64,000 nt of DNA from Eubacteriales bacterium (GCA_030536555.1 JAUNPU010000002.1:124001-188000); one strand, 5' to 3'; numbered from the stretch's first letter, positions 1 to 9,278 are shown. A program made the numbers and translations. The notes: generated from the letters alone by a model not told the origin.

Positions 1-2805
1 GAGACCATGGAGAAGATCGGTGAGCCGGTTGCTCCGTCTGACATCGTTGAGAATGTGGAAGACGGTCTTCGCATTGCAGCCGAGATCGGCTATCCGATTG
101 TGCTGCGCCCGGCATACACCATGGGCGGCAGCGGCGGCGGTATTGCCGAGAATGAGGAGCAGTGCCGCGAGATTCTGGAGAACGGTCTGCGCCTGTCCCG
201 TGTAGGACAGGTTCTGGTTGAGCGCTGCATTTCCGGCTGGAAGGAGATCGAGTTCGAGGTAATGCGCGATGGCGCAGGCAATGTAATCACCGTCTGCAGC
301 ATGGAGAATGTGGACCCGGTTGGCGTTCACACCGGTGACAGTATCGTAGTGGCTCCTGCTCAGACCTTAAGCAGCAAGGAAGCACAGATGCTGCGCACCT
401 CCGCACTGAACATCATTACCGAGCTAGGCATCACCGGCGGCTGCAATGTACAGTATGCACTGCATCCCACCAGCTTTGAATACTGCGTCATCGAGGTAAA
501 CCCGCGTGTGAGCCGTTCTTCCGCACTGGCTTCCAAGGCGACCGGATTCCCGATTGCAAAGGTTGCATCCAAGATTGCTCTGGGCTACAACTTAGACGAG
601 ATTAAGAATGCTGTAACTAAGAAGACCTATGCGAGCTTCGAGCCGACCATCGACTACTGTGTACTGAAGATGCCGCGCCTGCCGTTTGATAAGTTCATCA
701 GCGCAAAGCGTACTCTGGGTACCCAGATGAAGGCGACCGGTGAGGTTATGAGCATCTGTACCAACTTTGAGAGCGCTCTGATGAAGGCAATCCGTTCCTT
801 AGAGCAGCATGTAGACTGCCTGATGTCCTACGATTTCAGCCATCTGACCGATGAGGAGCTGATGGTTCAGCTGACCAAGGTGGATGACAGACGAATCTGG
901 GTGATCGCAGAAGCACTGCGCAGAGGCGTCTCCTACGATACCATTTTCGATATCACCAAGATCGACCGCTGGTTCATCGACAAGCTGGCTATCGTGGTGG
1001 AGATGGAGAATGCCTTAAAGCAGGGACCGCTGACCGCTGAACTGCTGACCGCAGCCAAGAAGATGGAGTTCCCGGACAATGTGATCTCCCGTCTGACCGG
1101 CGTGTCTCAGGATGACATCAAGGCGATGAGAAAGGAACTTGGCCTTCACGCAGCTTACAAGATCGTGGATACCTGTGCGGCAGAGTTCTCCGCTGAGACT
1201 CCGTACTACTACTCCTGCTATGACGGCGTCAATGAGGTGGAGGAGACCCGCGACCGCAAGAAGATTCTGGTTCTGGGTTCCGGCCCGATCCGTATCGGTC
1301 AGGGTATCGAGTTCGACTTCTGCTCCGTGCACAGCACCTGGGCATTTGAGAAGGAAGGCTACGAGACCATTATCATCAACAACAACCCGGAGACCGTAAG
1401 TACGGACTTCGATATTGCAGATAAGCTGTACTTTGAGCCGCTGACTCCGGAAGATGTGGAGAGCATCGTGGACATCGAGAAGCCGGATGGCGCTGTGGTT
1501 CAGTTCGGCGGACAGACAGCAATCAAGCTGACCGAGGCACTGACGAAGATGGGTGTGCCGATCCTTGGCACCGCAGCAGAGGATGTGGATGCGGCAGAGG
1601 ACAGAGAGCTGTTCGACGAGATTCTGGAACAGTGCCAGATTCCGAGACCGGCTGGACACACCGTATTTACCGTAGAGGAAGCGAAGAAGGCTGCCAACGA
1701 GCTGGGCTATCCGGTACTGGTAAGACCGTCCTACGTGCTGGGCGGACAGGGCATGCAGATCTGTATCAATGACCACGATATCGAGGAGTTCATCGGTATC
1801 ATCAATCAGATCGCACAGGATCATCCGATTCTGGTAGATAAGTACATTGTGGGTAAGGAGATCGAGGTGGATGCCGTATGTGACGGCGAGGACATCCTGA
1901 TTCCGGGTATCATGGAGCATATTGAGCGTACCGGCGTACATTCCGGCGACAGTATTTCCGTATATCCGGCACCGAGCATCACCCCGGCGATTGAGGCGAA
2001 GCTGGTGGACTACACCGAGAAGCTGGCACGTGCGCTGCACGTAAAGGGTATGATCAACATTCAGTTCATCGTGGCTGGCGAAGAGGTGTACATCATCGAG
2101 GTGAACCCGCGTTCCTCCAGAACCGTGCCCTACATCACCAAGGTAACCGGTATTCCGATCGTTCCGCTGGCAACGAAGGTGATCTGCGGTCACACCTTAA
2201 AGGAACTGGGCTATACCCCGGGTCTGCAGAAGAAGGCAGACTATATCGCCATCAAGATGCCGGTATTCTCCTTCGAGAAGATCCGCGGCGCTGATATCAG
2301 CCTGGGACCGGAGATGAAGTCCACCGGTGAGTGTCTGGGTATCGCAAAGACCTTCAATGAGGCGCTGTATAAGGCATTTGAGGGTGCAGGCATCAAGCTG
2401 CCGAAGCACAAGAAGATGATCATCACCGTCCGCGAGTCCGAGCATGAGAACGTGGTTCCGATCGCAAAGAGATTCCAGAACGTTGGATATCAGATCTTTG
2501 CAACCAGAGGCACCGCCAAGGCACTGAACGCTCACGGCGTGAAGGCTCTGCCGGTTCGCAAGTTAGAGCAGGAGTCCCCGAATATCCTGGATCTGATTCT
2601 GGGACACGAGGTTGACCTGGTTATCGATATTCCGCAGCAGGGTGCAGAGCGCAGCCGTGACGGATTCGTGATCCGCCGCAATGCCATCGAGACCGGCGTA
2701 CATGTACTGACCTCTCTGGATACCGCTGAGGCTCTGGCTACCAGCCTGGAGAACCGTGCGAAAGAACTGACCCTGATCGATATCGCTCAGGTGGAGAACG
2801 TATAA
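1..2805 (+). CDS. carB: Carbamoyl-phosphate synthase large subunit (5' truncated by window edge)
   Basis: The enzyme makes carbamoyl phosphate from bicarbonate, ammonia (passed from the CarA glutaminase) and two ATP, for pyrimidine and arginine synthesis in the cytoplasm. The frame is open from base 1, so the first ATG at 7 is internal. About 934 residues are visible against roughly 1070 in the family, so the first ~130 are outside the window. The visible part has the end of the first ATP-grasp half, the linker, the second half opening with LVLGSGPIRIGQGIEFD at about residue 424, ATP-grasp residues such as IEVNPRSSRT, and a C-terminal MGS-like allosteric domain. A terminator follows, so it probably ends its operon. 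Identity is secure; only the N-terminus is missing. Confidence 0.98.
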   Translation, partial: ETMEKIGEPVAPSDIVENVEDGLRIAAEIGYPIVLRPAYTMGGSGGGIAENEEQCREILENGLRLSRVGQVLVERCISGWKEIEFEVMRDGAGNVITVCSMENVDPVGVHTGDSIVVAPAQTLSSKEAQMLRTSALNIITELGITGGCNVQYALHPTSFEYCVIEVNPRVSRSSALASKATGFPIAKVASKIALGYNLDEIKNAVTKKTYASFEPTIDYCVLKMPRLPFDKFISAKRTLGTQMKATGEVMSICTNFESALMKAIRSLEQHVDCLMSYDFSHLTDEELMVQLTKVDDRRIWVIAEALRRGVSYDTIFDITKIDRWFIDKLAIVVEMENALKQGPLTAELLTAAKKMEFPDNVISRLTGVSQDDIKAMRKELGLHAAYKIVDTCAAEFSAETPYYYSCYDGVNEVEETRDRKKILVLGSGPIRIGQGIEFDFCSVHSTWAFEKEGYETIIINNNPETVSTDFDIADKLYFEPLTPEDVESIVDIEKPDGAVVQFGGQTAIKLTEALTKMGVPILGTAAEDVDAAEDRELFDEILEQCQIPRPAGHTVFTVEEAKKAANELGYPVLVRPSYVLGGQGMQICINDHDIEEFIGIINQIAQDHPILVDKYIVGKEIEVDAVCDGEDILIPGIMEHIERTGVHSGDSISVYPAPSITPAIEAKLVDYTEKLARALHVKGMINIQFIVAGEEVYIIEVNPRSSRTVPYITKVTGIPIVPLATKVICGHTLKELGYTPGLQKKADYIAIKMPVFSFEKIRGADISLGPEMKSTGECLGIAKTFNEALYKAFEGAGIKLPKHKKMIITVRESEHENVVPIAKRFQNVGYQIFATRGTAKALNAHGVKALPVRKLEQESPNILDLILGHEVDLVIDIPQQGAERSRDGFVIRRNAIETGVHVLTSLDTAEALATSLENRAKELTLIDIAQVENV

Positions 2806-2827
2806 GTGGATATCTGGTTATAAGAAC

Positions 2828-2874
2828 AGAGGAGTGTCTGACGCTGAATCCGGCGTCGGATGCTCCTCTTTTGG
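2828..2874 (+). terminator. Rho-independent terminator after carB
   Basis: Imperfect hairpin with arms at about 2828-2844 and 2853-2869 (AGAGGAG pairs with CTCCTCT, and GACGC with GCGTC), followed by a short T run. It separates carB from the EPS locus. Confidence 0.8.
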
Positions 2875-2971
2875 TATTTGGCTGTAGAGACGGGGCAACT
2901 TCTTATAAGGGATATTATAGGAAGTTACAGAAAATAAGTAGGATTTCGTTCGGATATACGAAAAAATACCC

Positions 2972-2981
2972 GGGGGGGGGG
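2972..2981 (+). repeat. Ten-G homopolymer in the EPS leader region
   Basis: An uninterrupted run of ten G lies between the carB terminator and the EPS promoter, about 70 bp upstream of the -35 box. Long G tracts are prone to slipped-strand mispairing. Here it lies in no gene, so any effect would be on transcription. The exact length may also be a sequencing error. Confidence 0.85.
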
Positions 2982-3049
2982 TAAAATGATTGTATGGAAA
3001 AAAGAACATGAAATAACGACCTGAAATGTATAATTGTGGATTATTAACC

Positions 3050-3078
3050 TTGTCTATCCAGAGAAAAAGTGATAGAAT
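3050..3078 (+). promoter_or_regulatory. Probable sigma-A promoter of the EPS operon
   Basis: TTGTCT at 3050-3055 and TAGAAT at 3073-3078 are 17 bp apart. The transcript would have a leader of about 165 nt before the first EPS gene at 3252. No recognised riboswitch was seen in that leader. The intergenic stretch 2875-3251 otherwise holds only the G10 tract. Confidence 0.55.
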
Positions 3079-3251
3079 GGTTCGAAAAGAAGTAATAGAA
3101 TCTTTTGAATATATCGAAAGAAAGAAAAATATGTAACCAAACTTTAAGCATTTGTAATGACGGGAAATGATAATATCCCTTATCAGAAATCTCCCTCATT
3201 ATTATCTCAACAGAAAGGCTTGCAGTAACGCATACCTCAGGTGAATAACAC

Positions 3252-3974
3252 ATGAACACGAAACAACAAATCATCGATGTCCATGCCCATGTGCTTCCGG
3301 GGGTGGATGACGGTGCCAGAACGAAGAAGGAATCTGTGAAGCTGCTGATGATGGCTGCTTCACAGGGAATCACCGGTGTCTTTGCCACACCGCATTACTC
3401 CAGACGCAGAACCCTGCACGGTCTGGAGGAGCTGACAGAAGAGCTGCAGCAGACGATTCAGAGGTTTTATCCGGACTTTCGGATCTATCCGGGGCAGGAG
3501 ACCTACTATCATGAGGAGCTGACCGACCGGCTGAAGGCGAGCGAAGCTCACACCATGGCGGGAAGCCGGCATGTGCTGGTGGAATTTGACACGACGGTCA
3601 GCTACGGGACGCTGTTCCAGGGCATTCGAAAGCTGTCGGCGTCAGGGTATTATCCAATATTAGCCCATATGGAGCGCTATGCCTGTCTTCGAACAGTGGG
3701 GACGGAAGAGCTGCATGCTGTCGGATGCCGGATGCAGATGAACTATGAGAGTCTGCATGGACCCTGGTACAGTCAGGAGGTCCGCTGGTGCCGCAAACAG
3801 GTGGAGGATGGGAAGATTCACCTGCTGGGAACCGACATGCACCGGACTGATTACCGCCCTCCGGAGATCGAGGAGGCATGGAAGTGGCTGGAAAGCCATA
3901 TCAGCCCGGAATATCTGGAGCGGATCTGCTATCAGAATCCACTCTGCATTATCAATCATAAGAAAATCAGTTAA
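3252..3974 (+). CDS. cpsB: CpsB/YwqE-type PHP-family tyrosine-protein phosphatase
   Basis: A Mn-dependent PHP-fold phosphatase that dephosphorylates the tyrosine cluster of the partner BY-kinase and so tunes capsule or EPS synthesis. The metal-binding signature DVHAHVLPGVDDGA is at residues 9-22, followed by FATPHYS at about 40-46; LAHMERY and GTDMHR further on are other expected metal or active-site segments. The length of 240 residues is usual for the family. It opens the EPS operon, with the Wzz-like gene 24 bp downstream. The start follows a weak CAGGTG-like ribosome site and matches where family members begin. Confidence 0.9.
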   Translation: MNTKQQIIDVHAHVLPGVDDGARTKKESVKLLMMAASQGITGVFATPHYSRRRTLHGLEELTEELQQTIQRFYPDFRIYPGQETYYHEELTDRLKASEAHTMAGSRHVLVEFDTTVSYGTLFQGIRKLSASGYYPILAHMERYACLRTVGTEELHAVGCRMQMNYESLHGPWYSQEVRWCRKQVEDGKIHLLGTDMHRTDYRPPEIEEAWKWLESHISPEYLERICYQNPLCIINHKKIS

Positions 3975-3998
3975 AAATACAGTTAGGAAAAAAGAACA

Positions 3999-4796
3999 AT
4001 GGGAAATGATGGATTATTAAATGAAAATGATGAGATTGAGATTGACCTTCTTCAGCTGCTGCGGGCACTGAAGAAGCGTATCGTTGCCATTCTGGCCGCG
4101 GGAGTTCTGGTAGGCGGAATCGCAGGCGCCTTCAGCAAGTTCGTGCTGACACCCCAGTACACCTCCACGGCGATGGTGTACATTCTGTCCAAGGAGACCA
4201 CATTGACCTCCCTGGCGGACCTGCAGATCGGCAGCCAGCTGACCAAGGACTACAAGATTATTGTAACCAGCCGTCCGGTGCTGGAAGACGTGATCCAGAA
4301 GCTGAATCTGGATCTGACCTACAAGGAGCTGCTTCAGAAGATTGAGATCGGCAATCCGGCCGATACGCGAATCCTGTCAATCACAGCCCAGGACCCGGAC
4401 CCGGCACAGGCAAAGAGCATTGCAGATGCCGTTGCCGGGACATCCTCCGACTACATCGGAGACATCATGGAGATGGTTCCGCCGAAGATCATCGAGGAAG
4501 GTGTGGTTGCTACAGAAAAGTCCAGTCCAAGCAACTCTAAGAACGCCCTGATCGGCGCACTGCTGGGTATGGTGCTGGTATGCGGCATCACCGTTGTGGA
4601 AGTCATTATGAATGACACGGTTCAGACCGAGGAGGATGTTGAGAAATATCTGGGTCTCTCCGTACTGGCATCGGTTCCGCTGCGGGAAGGCGAGCAGGAA
4701 GAGGACAAGGATGCGGCAACCATGCGCCGTTCCAAAGCAGGAAAGCAGGATAAAGACAAGAAGAGAAATACAAAGAAACGGGGAATGAGAAAATGA
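3999..4796 (+). CDS. cpsC: Wzz/CpsC-type polysaccharide co-polymerase (BY-kinase activator)
   Basis: A membrane adaptor that activates the cytoplasmic BY-kinase and influences chain length. Two membrane segments are visible, at about residues 27-50 and 183-206, enclosing an extracytoplasmic domain; the cytoplasmic C-terminal tail is highly charged and ends in Lys/Arg-rich sequence. The order TM, Wzz domain, TM, basic tail is that of CpsC, CapA and YveK. Its stop overlaps the next start (ATGA at 4793-4796), which suggests translational coupling to the kinase. Confidence 0.9.
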   Translation: MGNDGLLNENDEIEIDLLQLLRALKKRIVAILAAGVLVGGIAGAFSKFVLTPQYTSTAMVYILSKETTLTSLADLQIGSQLTKDYKIIVTSRPVLEDVIQKLNLDLTYKELLQKIEIGNPADTRILSITAQDPDPAQAKSIADAVAGTSSDYIGDIMEMVPPKIIEEGVVATEKSSPSNSKNALIGALLGMVLVCGITVVEVIMNDTVQTEEDVEKYLGLSVLASVPLREGEQEEDKDAATMRRSKAGKQDKDKKRNTKKRGMRK

Positions 4797-5548
4797 GCAG
4801 AAAGATTGTGGCTCTGAGCCGTGACATGCAGGATGATTATAACTACAACGAAGCCATCAAGACCCTGCGCACCAATATCCAGTTCTGCGGAAGCAATATC
4901 CGCACGATTATGTTCACCAGCGCACTTCCGGACGAGGGCAAAAGCGACGTGGCATTTGCGGCGGCACAGTCCATGGCACAGATCGGGAAGAAGGTACTTC
5001 TGATTGACGCGGACATCCGCAAGTCGGTGCTTGTGTCCCGGTATCAGCTGGAAGATGAGGTATACGGTCTGTCCCAGTACTTAAGCGGACAGAAGCACAT
5101 AGACGAGATCATTTACGATACCAACATGGACAACTTAAGCGTTGTCTTTGCCGGACCCTATTCACCGAATCCGGCAGAGCTTCTGGAGGAAGAATTATTT
5201 GTTCAGCTGCTTGGCTACGCAAAGCAGAACTTTGATTATATTATCGTGGATACGCCTCCCATGGCGAATCTGATTGACGGAGCGATCGTGGCGCGAAACT
5301 GTGACGGAGCGGTCATGGTCGTCGAGAGCGGCGCCATCAGCTACCGCCTGGAGCAGAAGGTGAAGGGTCAGCTTGAGAAGTCCGGCTGCCGGATCCTGGG
5401 TGTGGTACTCAACAAGGTGGATATTCACAATGAGTCCTACTATGGCAAATATGCGAAATACGGCAAGTACGGGAAATATGGCGGCAAATACGGCAAGTAC
5501 GGCGCCCGCTACGAGCGGTATGAGCAGCAGAAGAGTTCAGAAGCATGA
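4793..5548 (+). CDS. cpsD: CpsD/CapB-type BY-kinase with a tyrosine-rich tail
   Basis: An autophosphorylating tyrosine kinase that controls EPS polymerisation and export with the Wzz-like partner. Walker A (ALPDEGKSD) is at about residues 44-52, Walker A' (LLIDADIRK) at about 69-77 and Walker B (IIVDTPP) near 150. The last ~35 residues are a tyrosine cluster built from repeated (G)KYGKY units, the expected autophosphorylation substrate. There are more tyrosines there than the three to six common in the family. The gene overlaps both neighbours by ATGA junctions, so the kinase, its activator and the LCP protein are likely co-translated. Confidence 0.93.
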   Translation: MSRKIVALSRDMQDDYNYNEAIKTLRTNIQFCGSNIRTIMFTSALPDEGKSDVAFAAAQSMAQIGKKVLLIDADIRKSVLVSRYQLEDEVYGLSQYLSGQKHIDEIIYDTNMDNLSVVFAGPYSPNPAELLEEELFVQLLGYAKQNFDYIIVDTPPMANLIDGAIVARNCDGAVMVVESGAISYRLEQKVKGQLEKSGCRILGVVLNKVDIHNESYYGKYAKYGKYGKYGGKYGKYGARYERYEQQKSSEA

Positions 5549-6729
5549 GAGAGAAGAACTGGTGGAATAGCCACAAAAATCAGATACGAAGCGCCGCCAT
5601 CGGCACAGCAGCAGTGGGAATCACCCTGTTTGCCGGATTCAGCATCAATCTCTATCAGAACCGGAAGGCGACGGAAGCGATGATTGCAGCCAGAGCGGCG
5701 GAGCAGGAGCAGATGGCAGCCGGCGAAGCGGGAGCAGATGGTGAAGCCAATGGTGCCGGAACAGACGGCGGAAGCGGGGCAACCGACGGAGCCGGAGCAG
5801 GTCCGTCCACCGACGGTTTAATCCGGACGGATGTGAATCCGGACGATGTGAATCTGGAACCGATCCTTGCAAAAGACAGCGTCACCTATCAGGGAAAGCA
5901 GTATCGCCGGAACAGCTATGTGAAGGCAATCCTCTGCATGGGCGTTGACCGCCAGGATACGATGACAGAGACCAGGGAGCTTGGCGATGCCGGACAGGCA
6001 GACGGCATCTTCCTGATTGCTCAGGATACAGCCCGCAATGGACTGAAGATCCTGATGATTCCCCGGGATACCATGACGGCGATCACATTTTTAAGTGAAG
6101 ACAAGAGCAAAAGCTGGAAAGATATCACGCAGCTGACCATGGCCTATGCTTACGGCGATGGAAGAGAAGAAAGCTGCAGCAATGTGGTGGAATCCGTGGA
6201 AGGACTTCTGAGCGGATTTCAGATCGACCACTATCTGGCGGCTGACACCAGCATCATCGGCAGTCTCAATGACGCAGTGGGCGGTGTCACAGTCACCGTG
6301 CCTACCGCCGGGATGGAGAAGCGGGACCCGGCATTCGTGCAGGGAAGCACCATTACCCTGCATGGAGATCAGGCGGAGGCATTTGTACGCTACCGGGATA
6401 TCACACAGAGCAATTCCGCCCTGTACCGGATGGATCAGCAGCAGGAATACATCACCCGTTATTTTCAGGCTGTCAAGAGCAAGTCAAAAGAAGACAGCCA
6501 GATTGTCCCCCATCTGTTTGAAATGGCGGAGGATTACATGGTGACGGACATGGGCAAAGAAACCTATCTCAAGATTGCCATGGATGCCATGCAGGCAGGA
6601 GCCTTAAGTGGTGAGAACTTCCGCACCGTGCCGGGGCAGGGAATGAATGCAGGCGAGCATGATATTTTTCGCGCAGATCGCAAGGCACTGATACCGATCG
6701 TGCTGGATCTGTTCTACCGGGAAGTGTAA
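5545..6729 (+). CDS. LytR-CpsA-Psr (LCP) family cell-wall ligase
   Basis: LCP enzymes transfer undecaprenyl-linked polymers such as capsule or teichoic acid onto peptidoglycan outside the membrane. An N-terminal membrane anchor at about residues 12-32 is followed by a coiled stretch and a Gly/Ala/Asp-rich linker (about residues 50-95). The LCP domain comes next, with MGVDRQ, LMIPRDTM carrying the expected arginine, and FVRYRDITQSNSALYRMDQQ-like sequence further on. Length is 394 residues. It overlaps cpsD by 4 bp. Its place directly after the phosphoregulators suggests it anchors the polymer of this locus. Confidence 0.9.
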   Translation: MREKNWWNSHKNQIRSAAIGTAAVGITLFAGFSINLYQNRKATEAMIAARAAEQEQMAAGEAGADGEANGAGTDGGSGATDGAGAGPSTDGLIRTDVNPDDVNLEPILAKDSVTYQGKQYRRNSYVKAILCMGVDRQDTMTETRELGDAGQADGIFLIAQDTARNGLKILMIPRDTMTAITFLSEDKSKSWKDITQLTMAYAYGDGREESCSNVVESVEGLLSGFQIDHYLAADTSIIGSLNDAVGGVTVTVPTAGMEKRDPAFVQGSTITLHGDQAEAFVRYRDITQSNSALYRMDQQQEYITRYFQAVKSKSKEDSQIVPHLFEMAEDYMVTDMGKETYLKIAMDAMQAGALSGENFRTVPGQGMNAGEHDIFRADRKALIPIVLDLFYREV

Positions 6730-6805
6730 CAGACGCAGTAATCAGTGCGACAACGCACTGTTTATTGAATAAATATTCCCAATAAGGGAAAGGAAGGTGA
6801 AACAC

Positions 6806-7543
6806 ATGAAAAAGAAAGGTCTGATTGCATTCGCAATCGCAGCAGCTCTGGTTGCAATGCCGGTTGTTGCAGGTGCAGCAGGAAGTTCCAGCTATAGTTC
6901 TGGTTCCAGCAGCTCCTCCAGCAGCTCTTCTTCCAGCAGCTCTACCACCAGCAGCCCGGTCGTTGAAGCAGGCGTTGCTTCCGGCGCAGTGGCAACCGTA
7001 CCGTCTCAGCCGACTGTACAGGTAGCAGCTAATGGTGAGAAGACCACCGTAGCAAGCACCACCAAGGATGCTACCAACACCACCATCGGTCTGGTAACTT
7101 CCACCACCACCAGCGCAGGCGTTGCAGTAACCAGCAATACCAAGGGCGAGCTGGTAATCGGCAATGTAACCGTAGGTATCGCAGTAGGCGCAGCAGAGAC
7201 CGCAGGTCTGCCGACAGAGGTCGTTAACACGATCAAGGCACTGAACGGCACCTCCGCACTGAGCGCTACACTTCCGGGTCTTGGTCTGGAAGGATTCGCC
7301 AAGGTCGGCGGCACCCGTGCCATCGTAACCACCGATGTGACCAACGGCAACAAGGCAGCAGCTACAGAGATCACCATGACGGTAGATACTCTGCCGGCTA
7401 ATGTAACCACCGTAACCGTTGTATGCTATGACAACGCAACCGGTCAGTGGAAAGTAATCCCGAACGTTAAGGTAGATCCGGTAACCAAGAAGATTACCTT
7501 CGTGGCACCAGGTTCCTGCACGATTCAGATTGCAGCAAAATAA
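6806..7543 (+). CDS. Secreted Ser-rich protein of unknown function in the EPS operon
   Basis: No function can be assigned. The ATG at 6806 is chosen because AGGAAGG (6791-6797) lies 8 bp upstream; the in-frame GTG at 6797 overlaps that site. The protein (245 residues) starts with a signal peptide (KKK, hydrophobic core, then AGAAG). A serine-dominated stretch follows at about residues 28-52, then a Thr/Val/Ala-rich, lysine-poor domain of about 190 residues that looks beta-rich. There are no catalytic motifs and no LPXTG. Its place between the LCP gene and the initiating transferase suggests a surface role linked to EPS, perhaps a matrix protein, but this is inference. Confidence 0.75.
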   Translation: MKKKGLIAFAIAAALVAMPVVAGAAGSSSYSSGSSSSSSSSSSSSSTTSSPVVEAGVASGAVATVPSQPTVQVAANGEKTTVASTTKDATNTTIGLVTSTTTSAGVAVTSNTKGELVIGNVTVGIAVGAAETAGLPTEVVNTIKALNGTSALSATLPGLGLEGFAKVGGTRAIVTTDVTNGNKAAATEITMTVDTLPANVTTVTVVCYDNATGQWKVIPNVKVDPVTKKITFVAPGSCTIQIAAK

Positions 7544-7632
7544 TGGTTTTTTTCGGGGCAGAGGAGGAGCATTCCTTCTCCCCTGTCTCCACCGTAACAA
7601 AGGTTTTTGATTTACAAAGGATGGGGAGCAGT

Positions 7633-9084
7633 ATGTACAGAAAAGGGCCGAAAGGCTGGACAAAACACCTGGATTTTATGGTGCTTGATATGATTTGCCT
7701 ACACATATCATTTCTTATTTCGTGTTTTATGCGGAGTGGTCTGCACAATCCGTATGAGATACCGGTTTACCGGAATCTTGCTATCGCGATGACCCTGGTC
7801 AATCTGGGTGTCATGTTATTCTTTGAGTCCATGAAAAATGTATTAAAACGAGGTTACTATAAGGAATTTGCAATGACAGTGAAGCATGTGCTGCTGGTTG
7901 TGTTATTGTTGACCTTTTATCTGTTCTATTCGAAAAATGCACAGACGTATTCAAGACTTGCCATGTTCTACATGTCATGCATCTACCTGCTGCTCAGCTT
8001 CGCAGTCCGGATTCTCTGGAAGCGCTGGCTGAAAGTAAAGATGGCAAATGGCGGCGAGCGCTCGCTCCTGATCATCACATCAGAGAGCATGATTGATACG
8101 GTTGTTAGAAATATCAAGAATTATAACTATGAAATGTTTCATATGGCCGGAATCGCGGTCATTGACCGGAATATGTGCGGTCAGGTCATCGACGGTGTCC
8201 CGGTGGTTGCAAGTACCGATAACCTGAGCGAGTATGTGTGCCGCGAGTGGGTCGATGAGGTATTTATCAATCTTCCCATGGAGCTGCCATATCCGGAGGC
8301 GCTGATCAATCAGTTCACGGAAATGGGAGTCGTGGTCCACATCAAGCTGATGAAGTCCTCCAATTTGGTAGGGGAAAAGAAGTTCGTAGAGCGGCTGGGT
8401 AATTACACCGTTCTCACCACCAGCATCAATTACGCCAGCAACCGTCAGCTGTTTATGAAGCGGATGCTGGATATCCTGGGCGGACTGGTGGGCTGCATCA
8501 TCACCGGACTGCTGTTCCTTGTGCTGGCACCTGCCATCTATATCCAGTCACCGGGACCCATCTTCTTCTCACAGACCCGTGTGGGAAAGAACGGCAAGAA
8601 GTTCCGAATCTATAAGTTCCGCAGCATGTATATGGATGCTGAGGAGCGGAAGAAGGAACTGATGAAGGAAAACCGTGTCAAGGACGGCATGATGTTCAAG
8701 CTGGACTGGGACCCGCGAATCATCGGCAGCAAGAAGCTGAAGGACGGTACCGTGAAGAAGGGCATCGGCAACTTTATCCGCGACTGGAGCTTAGATGAGT
8801 TCCCGCAGTTCTACAACGTCCTGAAAGGCGACATGAGCCTGGTAGGCACCAGACCGCCGACTGTGGATGAGTGGGAGAAGTACGATCTCCACCACCGCGC
8901 AAGACTTGCAACCAAGCCCGGAATCACCGGCATGTGGCAGGTGAGCGGCAGAAGCAACATTACTGACTTCGAAGATGTGGTGAAGCTGGACCGGAAGTAT
9001 ATCGCAGAGTGGAACTTTGCGCTGGATATCAAGATCCTGTTCAAGACGGTGATGGTGGTGTTTGCGCGGGAAGGGGCGCTGTAG
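7633..9084 (+). CDS. Undecaprenyl-phosphate sugar phosphotransferase (initiating EPS enzyme)
   Basis: The enzyme transfers a sugar-1-phosphate from a UDP-sugar to undecaprenyl phosphate, the committed step of repeat-unit synthesis. The N-terminal half has four hydrophobic segments and a CoA-binding-like domain. The C-terminal ~220 residues are a bacterial sugar transferase domain: KRMLDILGG, QTRVGKNGKKFRIYKFRSM, WSLDEFPQFYNVLKGDMSLV, GTRPP, KPGITGMWQVSGRS. The frame opens at 7543, overlapping the previous stop, but the ATG at 7633 has GGGGAG about 5 bp upstream and gives a sensible N-terminus of 483 residues. Which sugar is transferred cannot be read from sequence. Confidence 0.92.
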   Translation: MYRKGPKGWTKHLDFMVLDMICLHISFLISCFMRSGLHNPYEIPVYRNLAIAMTLVNLGVMLFFESMKNVLKRGYYKEFAMTVKHVLLVVLLLTFYLFYSKNAQTYSRLAMFYMSCIYLLLSFAVRILWKRWLKVKMANGGERSLLIITSESMIDTVVRNIKNYNYEMFHMAGIAVIDRNMCGQVIDGVPVVASTDNLSEYVCREWVDEVFINLPMELPYPEALINQFTEMGVVVHIKLMKSSNLVGEKKFVERLGNYTVLTTSINYASNRQLFMKRMLDILGGLVGCIITGLLFLVLAPAIYIQSPGPIFFSQTRVGKNGKKFRIYKFRSMYMDAEERKKELMKENRVKDGMMFKLDWDPRIIGSKKLKDGTVKKGIGNFIRDWSLDEFPQFYNVLKGDMSLVGTRPPTVDEWEKYDLHHRARLATKPGITGMWQVSGRSNITDFEDVVKLDRKYIAEWNFALDIKILFKTVMVVFAREGAL

Positions 9085-9098
9085 ATGGATGGTGTCGG

Positions 9099-9131
9099 GA
9101 GAGAAGCCTGCAAGTAAAGCAGGATTCTCTC
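9099..9131 (+). terminator. Hairpin after the sugar transferase
   Basis: GAGAGAAGCCTGC (9099-9111) and GCAGGATTCTCTC (9119-9131) form a stem with a 7-nt loop. No T run follows, so it may be an attenuator or processing stem rather than a full terminator. Confidence 0.5.
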
Positions 9132-9249
9132 CGCGGCATCCGGTTAAAGTTTCTTATATGGGCTCTGTAAGCAGAGGCTGTATAAGAGAGTTTAACTCTC
9201 AGATGATTTGACCAGAACATTGACAATTACATACCTTACATTATGAAAC

Positions 9250-9278
9250 TTGAAAAGCACCGATGAGCATGATATGAT
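9250..9278 (+). promoter_or_regulatory. Promoter of the AAA-ATPase gene
   Basis: TTGAAA at 9250-9255 and TATGAT at 9273-9278 are 17 bp apart, ending 34 bp before the ATG at 9313. A strong AAGGAGGTG ribosome site follows. This gives the inserted gene its own transcription inside the EPS locus. Confidence 0.6.

Noticed and set aside
1015..2193. Long open frame of 392 codons on the minus strand opposite carB
   Set aside because: The plus-strand frame is unmistakable CarB; the reverse frame is a shadow of high-GC codon use, with no ribosome site or family match.
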